From NCBI GenBank assembly GCA_900548905.1, contig URMK01000106.1:1-11810 (forward strand): a stretch of DNA of 11,810 bases, given 5' to 3'. Each line of letters begins with the position of its first letter. Position 1 is the first letter of the stretch. Below the pieces are notes generated by a model that did not search any database, was not told where the DNA came from, and worked only from the letters and a program-made list of their open reading frames with translations. Source of the DNA: an uncultured Lachnospiraceae bacterium (GTDB taxonomy: Bacteria; Bacillota; Clostridia; Lachnospirales; Lachnospiraceae). This document shows positions 6,765-11,810 of this stretch, piece by piece. Made by a program: the position numbers and the translations under genes.

Positions 6765-7694
6765 ATGCTTTTATTACTTATTATATCGTTTTTGTTTGCG
6801 GCGGGCGGCAGCTTGTTACTGTTGGATTTATCCCCTTTTTCCTTTTGGGAAGGGCTGGCTGGACTTAAGCCGAAGGATACCAGCCTGAAAAAGCAAATAC
6901 GGAATAACCAGAGAAAGAAGGCACCAAAGGGGATAAAAAGAATGTTTCTTGAGGTGAAAGAAATCCTGCGGCTGACAGGGAAAAACAGCCAGTTTACAGC
7001 AATCTGCATCCTGTCGATACTGCTGTTCATTCTTGGCCTTTTACTTGCAGCTGCCATAAAGAATATCTTCCTGGTTCCGGTGCTGTCGGCAGGAATGGCT
7101 TTTCTTCCCTTCTGTTATATTCTTTTTACGGCAAACAGATACAAAAAACAGATGCATGTGGAATTGGAAACGGCGCTATCCATGATTTCCACAAGTTATT
7201 TAAGGAACCGGAATACTTTTATCCGGGCGGTGAAAGAGAATGTCCCTTACCTGAACCCGCCTGTGTCAGAACTTTTCCGTGATTTTTTACTGCAGGTGCA
7301 GTTGATTAATTCCAACATGGAGGAAGCACTGGAGCATTTAAAAGCCGGATTGGACAACGATGTATTCCGGGAATGGGTGGATGCGGTAGAAGCATGCCAG
7401 GAGGACCATAACCTGAAATCCACCCTTCCTCCCATCGCAGGAAAGCTGTCCGATATGCGGGTGGTATCGGCTGAGTTGGATTTACTGCTGTACGAACCGT
7501 TAAAGGAATATATTACTATGCTTCTGCTGTTGGCAGGCAGCATTCCCCTACTGTATTTTTTAAACAAGGACTGGTACAGTACTCTCATGTATACAACTTT
7601 TGGTAAAATTCTGCTTGCCATCTGCGGAACCGTTATCTTTGTGTCACTGGGGGCAGTGTCCCGGCATATCAGGCCAATTGAATATAAGAGGTGA
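6765..7694 (+). CDS. tadB: TadB-like type II/IV secretion system F domain protein
   Basis: This 309-residue inner-membrane platform protein has membrane segments at about 1-20, 78-98, 100-122, 250-266 and 281-298. The cytoplasmic T2SSF domain lies between the second and last pairs, at about 134-240, with the usual pattern of an LETAL..IS start, acidic helices (SNMEEALEHL) and a late SAELDLLLYEPL region. TadB proteins form the membrane base with TadC and contact the CpaF ATPase. ATG 6765 follows the cpaF stop by 10 bases with a clean GGAGG. The TadB-TadC order is the standard one for Tad loci. Confidence 0.85.
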   Translation: MLLLLIISFLFAAGGSLLLLDLSPFSFWEGLAGLKPKDTSLKKQIRNNQRKKAPKGIKRMFLEVKEILRLTGKNSQFTAICILSILLFILGLLLAAAIKNIFLVPVLSAGMAFLPFCYILFTANRYKKQMHVELETALSMISTSYLRNRNTFIRAVKENVPYLNPPVSELFRDFLLQVQLINSNMEEALEHLKAGLDNDVFREWVDAVEACQEDHNLKSTLPPIAGKLSDMRVVSAELDLLLYEPLKEYITMLLLLAGSIPLLYFLNKDWYSTLMYTTFGKILLAICGTVIFVSLGAVSRHIRPIEYKR

Positions 7695-7698
7695 TTCG

Positions 7699-8574
7699 AT
7701 GCATATCATGATACTTATTACGTTCGGTATTTTTTTCACCATGGGGATATACTTCCTTCTGGCGGCAGCCCTGCGTATCCCCACATACCGGACAAGCAAA
7801 TCAATTTTGAAAATGGGAAAAGCCCAAAAAAAACAGGTGAAAAGCGCGGATGCTTTTTTACTGGAACTGGCAGCCAAACTATCTCATTTTGTATATTTGA
7901 GTGATTTTAGAAAGCGTAAGCTGGCGGCAACCCTTCAAAGCGCTGAAATAGCAATGACGCCGGAAACGTATGTCGCACAGGTTTGGATTAAGGCAGGCAT
8001 GTTCCTCTTTTGGATAATTCCCTGCCTTTTTTGCATCCCTATCCTTGCGCCTGCCTTCCTCATAATCGGGCTTGGTATTTACTTTAATGAGATGGGAAGT
8101 GCAGAAAATAAAGTTAAGAAACGCAGGGAAGAAATAGAATTTGAACTGCCGCGCTTTGTGGCAACGATTACCCAGGAATTAATAGCCAGCAGGGATATCC
8201 TGTCCATGCTGGAGACCTATGAAAAGAATGCCGGTGACACATGGAAATCCGAACTGATAATAACAACGGCAGATATGCGGACGGGCAACTACGAAGCGGC
8301 GCTGCTGCGTTTGGAAGCAAGGGTTTCCAGCGCCATGTTAAGTGATATTGTGCGGGGGCTGATTGGCTGCATCAGAGGTGACGATGGCGTGGCCTATTTC
8401 CGCCTTCTTTCCCATGACATGAAGCAGATAGAAATCCAACGCCTGAAAAAGCTGGCAAAGGAACGACCTCCCAAAATTAGGCGCTATTCCTTCCTGATGC
8501 TGGCCTGTATGCTGCTTGTGTATCTGGGAGTAATGGGGTATCAGATCCTGCAGTCCATGGCGGAACTATTCTGA
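7699..8574 (+). CDS. tadC: TadC-like type II/IV secretion system F domain protein
   Basis: This 291-residue platform protein is the partner of the preceding TadB. Membrane segments are at about 5-24, 97-128 and 263-284. The T2SSF domain at about 147-255 begins ELPRFVATITQELIASRDIL and includes the IRGLIG-like stretch RGLIGCIRGDDG. A longer in-frame opening from ATG 7600 lies inside tadB and is rejected. ATG 7699 has AAGAGGTGA directly upstream and begins 4 bases after the tadB stop, so the two are probably translated together. The length and single T2SSF domain fit TadC. Confidence 0.85.
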   Translation: MHIMILITFGIFFTMGIYFLLAAALRIPTYRTSKSILKMGKAQKKQVKSADAFLLELAAKLSHFVYLSDFRKRKLAATLQSAEIAMTPETYVAQVWIKAGMFLFWIIPCLFCIPILAPAFLIIGLGIYFNEMGSAENKVKKRREEIEFELPRFVATITQELIASRDILSMLETYEKNAGDTWKSELIITTADMRTGNYEAALLRLEARVSSAMLSDIVRGLIGCIRGDDGVAYFRLLSHDMKQIEIQRLKKLAKERPPKIRRYSFLMLACMLLVYLGVMGYQILQSMAELF

Positions 8575-8587
8575 TGGGAGGAATGGA

Positions 8588-8983
8588 ATGAAGAAGATAA
8601 GAGATGCACGGGGGGAAGGTTATCTGGATGTTGCCATCGGCGTGTTTTGTATCATGCTTGTTGTGGCCCTGGCAGTCACCCTGTTTCCTGTTTTCCTGAA
8701 AAAACAACAGCTGGATACCTTTGCGGATGAAATTGTCCGGCAGGCGGAGATAATTGGAAGCACAGATGTGGGAGCCAGAATCGCGCAGCTGAAAGAAGAA
8801 ACGGGGCTTGACCCGGATATCCATTGGGAGTGTGATTACTATAGTGGAAGCAGGGTGCAGCTTAATGGAGACATCACGGTCACACTTACTGATCGCGTGG
8901 ATATCGGTTTTTTTGTATTCGGCTCCTTTCCAATAGAACTAAAAGCCAAGGCAACAGGAAAAAGTGAAGTATATTATAAATAA
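8588..8983 (+). CDS. DUF4320 protein, TadE-like pilin-like subunit
   Basis: This 131-residue protein has a short charged leader, a hydrophobic helix at about residues 15-36 and a small extracytoplasmic domain. I recognise it as DUF4320 from the DARGEGYLDVAIGV start, the KKQQLDTFADEIVRQAEI helix, the ETGLDPDI stretch and the ending KAKATGKSEVYYK. This is the TadE architecture of minor pilins. A prepilin cleavage after Gly9 would place Asp14 at +5, where Glu is usual, so cleavage by the upstream peptidase is plausible but not certain. It starts 13 bases after tadC with GGGAGGA upstream. The C-terminal domain looks like that of the next gene. Confidence 0.8.
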   Translation: MKKIRDARGEGYLDVAIGVFCIMLVVALAVTLFPVFLKKQQLDTFADEIVRQAEIIGSTDVGARIAQLKEETGLDPDIHWECDYYSGSRVQLNGDITVTLTDRVDIGFFVFGSFPIELKAKATGKSEVYYK

Positions 8984-9000
8984 AGGAAGGGGGATTTTCA

Positions 9001-9546
9001 TTGAATAAAAAGGCGGGGAAGCTTCTGAGGGACAGGCGGGCGATGTCAACACCCTTAACTGTGGCGTTGGTTCTCGGCCTCCTGGTGTTCCTTTGTGTAT
9101 TTGCTGAGTTTTTCCGGTTGTCCATTATAGCAGGCGGTGTCAGGAATGCCCTGCAGAGTGCGTCGGTATCAGTAGCGACAACGAATTATGATGAAGTATA
9201 CGATGGACTGCGGGAGGGCTATAGCGGCGGATACTACTATGAAGAGGATAGGGGATGGGCGGAATATATGGACAGCGGTGACGTCTATGGGCAGCTGGGG
9301 CTTCTTCTGGGACTTGACGACAGAGAAGATTATCTGGTGAAATGGCTGGATAAGGGATATGAATACCGGATATCGGAATTGAAGATATCGCTGAAAAATG
9401 CTTCCTTTGCCCCAGGAGGGACCAATGATAATTTTGCAGCGGATATCAGTGTGAAGCTGGAAGTGCCGCTGTCTTTTGGCTGGGACTTTCTGCCGCCATT
9501 ATCCATGCAGGTAAGGACGAAGGCAACGTATATGCCAAAATTTTAA
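9001..9546 (+). CDS. TadE/TadG-like membrane-anchored pilin-like protein
   Basis: This 181-residue protein has a basic start, one hydrophobic helix at about residues 18-45 and an extracytoplasmic domain. The stretch FAEFFRLSIIAGGVRNALQS and the following small-residue region are typical of TadE/TadG-type pseudopilins. A Gly/Tyr/Asp/Glu-rich segment lies at about 68-95. The end (ADISVKLEVPLSFG, then LSMQVRTKATYMPKF) resembles the end of the preceding DUF4320 protein. The start is TTG 9001, 7 bases after GGAAGGGGG; no ATG fits. No Gly/Glu prepilin site is evident, so it may remain membrane-anchored. I cannot name a specific family. Confidence 0.6.
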   Translation: MNKKAGKLLRDRRAMSTPLTVALVLGLLVFLCVFAEFFRLSIIAGGVRNALQSASVSVATTNYDEVYDGLREGYSGGYYYEEDRGWAEYMDSGDVYGQLGLLLGLDDREDYLVKWLDKGYEYRISELKISLKNASFAPGGTNDNFAADISVKLEVPLSFGWDFLPPLSMQVRTKATYMPKF

Positions 9547-9589
9547 ATTACAACAGTTGATCTGGACGAAAGGAGAAAAAGAAGGTATC

Positions 9590-9661
9590 ATGAAAGTGGA
9601 TAAAAAACAGGATGGCATCTGCCTCACAGTACAACATTTTGAAAGTGGGGTAAATGTATGA
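9590..9661 (+). CDS. Possible 23-residue small ORF coupled to the DUF6550 gene
   Basis: ATG 9590 opens a 23-codon frame (MKVDKKQDGICLTVQHFESG followed by VNV) that ends in TGA at 9659-9661, overlapping the DUF6550 start codon as ATGA. GAAGG at 9581-9585 sits 4 bases upstream and a further AGGAG at 9571-9575. It is soluble and unlike a pilin. It could be a real small protein, or a leader whose translation couples to the next gene, which otherwise has only a weak GTGGGG ribosome binding site. Confidence 0.35.
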   Translation: MKVDKKQDGICLTVQHFESGVNV

Positions 9662-10227
9662 AAGAAAAAATGAAGAAAAGACTGATAATTGTTGGGTTAG
9701 CTGCAGCCGCTGTTTGTCTGTCTGTCGGACTGGGCTTGTTTTTATATACGAAAAACGGCAATGCAATGCCTGCTGTGGCTACAGGAAAAACGGATATCAC
9801 GGAAGAAGTAGTGGTTCCCAAAATCACGCTTCCGGAAAAAGAGACAGAAGAAGCAGAGAGCATGTCGGAAGCTGCAGCAGAAGAAGAAAGTGACGGAATC
9901 CAGGATGAGAGCACTTCGGGATCGGAAGTAACCGGGAGCACCACAGCGACACAGAAACCTTCTGCAGGTAAGCCGAAAACACCGGAAGAGGTAATCCTGC
10001 CGGAGGAGCCGCCGGAACTTAAAAATCCGGAAGCAGAAATAACCCCGGAGGAAACGCCTGAATATGTGGAGCCGGTGACTGAGGAAACGCCGAAGGACGG
10101 AGAGAGAAGGGATGATGGGGCTATTTATGTTCCGGGATTTGGATACATTAAGGGTTCAGGGGAACCCAATCAGTCTATCGATACTGATAATGGAATGCAC
10201 AATGGAAATATGGTAGGAGAGATGTAA
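9658..10227 (+). CDS. DUF6550 family membrane-anchored Pro/Glu-rich protein
   Basis: This 189-residue protein has a basic N-terminus, one hydrophobic helix at about residues 8-30, and a long low-complexity spacer at about 45-150 rich in Glu, Pro, Thr and Ser, with repeated short PEE/PEET units. A conserved-looking end follows at about 156-166, IYVPGFGYIKG. From memory this matches DUF6550 of Clostridia mobile elements, which share the VYVPGFGWI-type motif. The topology suggests a helix anchor with a wall-spanning stalk that shows the C-terminal motif outside. It is the last gene before a strong terminator and so probably closes the pilus operon. ATG 9658 overlaps the stop of a 23-codon ORF; ATG 9670 is a possible alternative start. 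Confidence 0.75.
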   Translation: MKEKMKKRLIIVGLAAAAVCLSVGLGLFLYTKNGNAMPAVATGKTDITEEVVVPKITLPEKETEEAESMSEAAAEEESDGIQDESTSGSEVTGSTTATQKPSAGKPKTPEEVILPEEPPELKNPEAEITPEETPEYVEPVTEETPKDGERRDDGAIYVPGFGYIKGSGEPNQSIDTDNGMHNGNMVGEM

Positions 10228-10260
10228 TAAGTTACGATTCACTTGTAAATATATGTAAGT

Positions 10261-10294
10261 AGAGGAAGCATGGGAGACTATGCTTCCTTTTTTT
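10261..10294 (+). terminator. Strong rho-independent terminator closing the pilus operon
   Basis: AGGAAGCAT at 10263-10271 pairs perfectly with ATGCTTCCT at 10280-10288 around an 8-base loop, extendable by a G-T and an A-T pair, followed by a T run to 10294. It lies about 35 bases after the DUF6550 stop and about 35 bases before the next start codon. Confidence 0.85.
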
Positions 10295-10328
10295 ATGCAT
10301 AAAGACAAGAAAACAGTAGGAGGTAATT

Positions 10329-11810
10329 ATGAAAACAGAACAGCAAAAAACTGTCAGGAAGCTATTAGTAGGGATAGTATTGTTTCTTTTATTTATTGCA
10401 ATCATTCTGGGAGCATTGTGTTTTTATAAGCACTATCGTAATGAGAATTCTAATATGCCAGAACAGATAACAAGAGAACTGGAAAATATGGATTTTAATT
10501 TTTTAAAGAGGAATGATCCTAAAATAAGAACAGTTGCCGATGTTGCAGTTCCTATCATAGAAAAACTTGTTAAAGAAACCAATAATAAAGAAGAGATGAC
10601 CGCTATATTAGAAGATTCACTTTTTAACTGCGGCTTGAGCTTTACTCAGGAAGAAGCAGCCGTACTGGCAGAATGGCTTGTTGAATTCTATATAACGAAT
10701 TGTATGGAAAACAGCGATTCTTCCCTTACGGGAATGAATGATGCAGAATATAAAAATATTTTAGTAAATGAAATGCACCAGGATTTGAACAGTATCTACG
10801 AGTATCTTTCCAAGTTAGATGAAACAGTAATTAATAACAAAAAAGAGATTGTCAATTTGACTGCAGGACAAACGGGAAGTTTTGAAAGCGTAAATGTTTA
10901 TTTGGAATCACTTAATAGTACCATAAAAAATCTGCAGAAACAGTTTACTGCATATGAAAAGGAGTATCAAGATACACAAAATACCACTACATCAGAGTTT
11001 AGCAGTATTACTCTTCAGTTGGATAATATATCTGAAAGTATTGTGAATACGCAGTCAGAGATAATAGCAAATATTCAAAATATGGATGAAATTAATGCAG
11101 CAAGATATGACTCCTTAAATGGTACAATAAATAATTTTTCCTCTTCCTTCAGGAAAGATTTAGAGTCTGTCAATAAGAATATCAGTAAACTAATATCAGA
11201 CATTCAGAACAAAACTACAGAACAGAATAAGGAGCTTACAGAAAAGCTTACGGAAACACATGAGGAATTACTGCAGGTCATAGATACCATGGACCAGAAA
11301 TGGACATTTGCATTAGCGCTGATCAAAGAGAAGCTGACTGCTGAGATAGAAGAATCTCATGGAGCACTCAGCGGCCAGCTGAGTGATACCCAAAAAAGAC
11401 TGTTAGAAGAAGCTACGAGTAATAAGGTTGGAATATTAAGTCAGATAAGTGGTTCGGAGAAAACGTTGACTCAGGGAATTGATTCCGGGGTCAGCCTGCT
11501 TTTGACTAATCTTGACATTGTGCATGAAGATATATCACTGACACAAAGTGAGATTAAAAATATCTTAAGAGATATGGATGCAGCTGATGAAGAAAAAATG
11601 ACGGATATTATCAGCCGTTTTGCAGGAGTAAATAATAAACTGGTAGATATTAATTCTGCTATGGAGACTGCACATAATGATATCAAAGGTTTAATCTCTT
11701 CTCTTCAGACCTCCACAGAAAAAAATCAGGAGAAGCTGCTGGAGGCGCTTACTGTTATAGATTCCTCTTTTTCATCACAGAACCGTGTGAATTTCGAGTC
11801 ATTGGTAAAT
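10329..11810 (+). CDS. Membrane-anchored long coiled-coil protein, 3' end outside the window
   Basis: An open frame of 494 codons runs from ATG 10329 to the end of the window without a stop. AGGAGG at 10318-10323 lies 5 bases before the start. A basic N-terminus precedes a strong hydrophobic helix at about residues 11-32, with no signal-peptidase site that I can see. A compact, probably helical region spans about 45-140 (including EEAAVLAEWLVEFYITN). From about 145 onward the chain is Ser/Thr/Asn/Gln/Glu-rich with spaced Ile and Leu, in the manner of a very long coiled coil; it has one Trp and almost no Pro or Cys. I do not recognise a family. A cell-surface or membrane-tethered stalk is the simplest reading. 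Codons are AT-rich compared with the pilus genes. Only about 35 bases separate it from the terminator, so it may depend on read-through or on a promoter overlapping the hairpin. Confidence 0.85.
   Translation, partial: MKTEQQKTVRKLLVGIVLFLLFIAIILGALCFYKHYRNENSNMPEQITRELENMDFNFLKRNDPKIRTVADVAVPIIEKLVKETNNKEEMTAILEDSLFNCGLSFTQEEAAVLAEWLVEFYITNCMENSDSSLTGMNDAEYKNILVNEMHQDLNSIYEYLSKLDETVINNKKEIVNLTAGQTGSFESVNVYLESLNSTIKNLQKQFTAYEKEYQDTQNTTTSEFSSITLQLDNISESIVNTQSEIIANIQNMDEINAARYDSLNGTINNFSSSFRKDLESVNKNISKLISDIQNKTTEQNKELTEKLTETHEELLQVIDTMDQKWTFALALIKEKLTAEIEESHGALSGQLSDTQKRLLEEATSNKVGILSQISGSEKTLTQGIDSGVSLLLTNLDIVHEDISLTQSEIKNILRDMDAADEEKMTDIISRFAGVNNKLVDINSAMETAHNDIKGLISSLQTSTEKNQEKLLEALTVIDSSFSSQNRVNFESLVN

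Noticed and set aside
7600..7698. Longer N-terminus for the TadC protein starting inside tadB
   Set aside because: There is no ribosome binding site at 7600, the extra 33 residues are unlike TadC, and ATG 7699 has a clear site.
1..11810. CRISPR arrays, tRNA or rRNA genes, insertion sequences and attachment sites
   Set aside because: I read for regular repeats, cloverleaf-like segments, transposase motifs and matching end repeats and found none that I can support.

Overview
The window reads as part of an integrative/conjugative element or plasmid from a Gram-positive, gut-type Clostridia bacterium (most like Lachnospiraceae). The grounds are strong AGGAGG-type ribosome binding sites before nearly every gene, mid-range GC, TTG and GTG starts, absence of any secretin or outer-membrane gene, and protein families (PrgI, TrbL/VirB6-like, DUF4320, DUF6550, XF1762) that I know mainly from mobile elements of this group. 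All supported genes are on the + strand.

Layout. (1) 24-1431: three membrane components of a Gram-positive conjugative type IV secretion system: a VirB6/TrbL-like polytopic protein, a tiny two-helix VirB2-like protein, and a PrgI/VirB3-like protein. (2) 1477-3754: start of a Tad (type IVc, Flp-type) pilus assembly set: A24 prepilin peptidase, CpaB, and a CpaE/TadZ-like P-loop ATPase. (3) 3751-5340: an AT-richer cargo segment that splits the pilus operon. It holds a decayed XF1762-type gene, an intact GrpB-family gene behind a possible promoter, a GNAT acetyltransferase broken by one frameshift, and a hairpin terminator. (4) 5393-10227: the rest of the pilus set: CpaF secretion ATPase, TadB and TadC platform proteins, two TadE/TadG-like pilin-like proteins (the first DUF4320), a 23-codon small ORF, and a membrane-anchored Pro/Glu-rich DUF6550 protein, closed by a strong terminator at about 10263-10294. 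(5) 10329-end: an AT-rich gene for a membrane-anchored, very long coiled-coil protein that runs off the window.

How they may work together. The peptidase should process the pilin-like proteins. CpaF, with TadB and TadC, would power and anchor fibre assembly, CpaE would position it, and CpaB would be an extracytoplasmic assembly factor. The operon-like join to VirB6/VirB3-type conjugation genes suggests that the fibre serves mating-pair contact or DNA transfer. That is inference; the closest established precedent is the type IV thin pilus of IncI plasmids such as R64. No VirB4, relaxase, coupling protein or obvious Flp major pilin lies inside the window.
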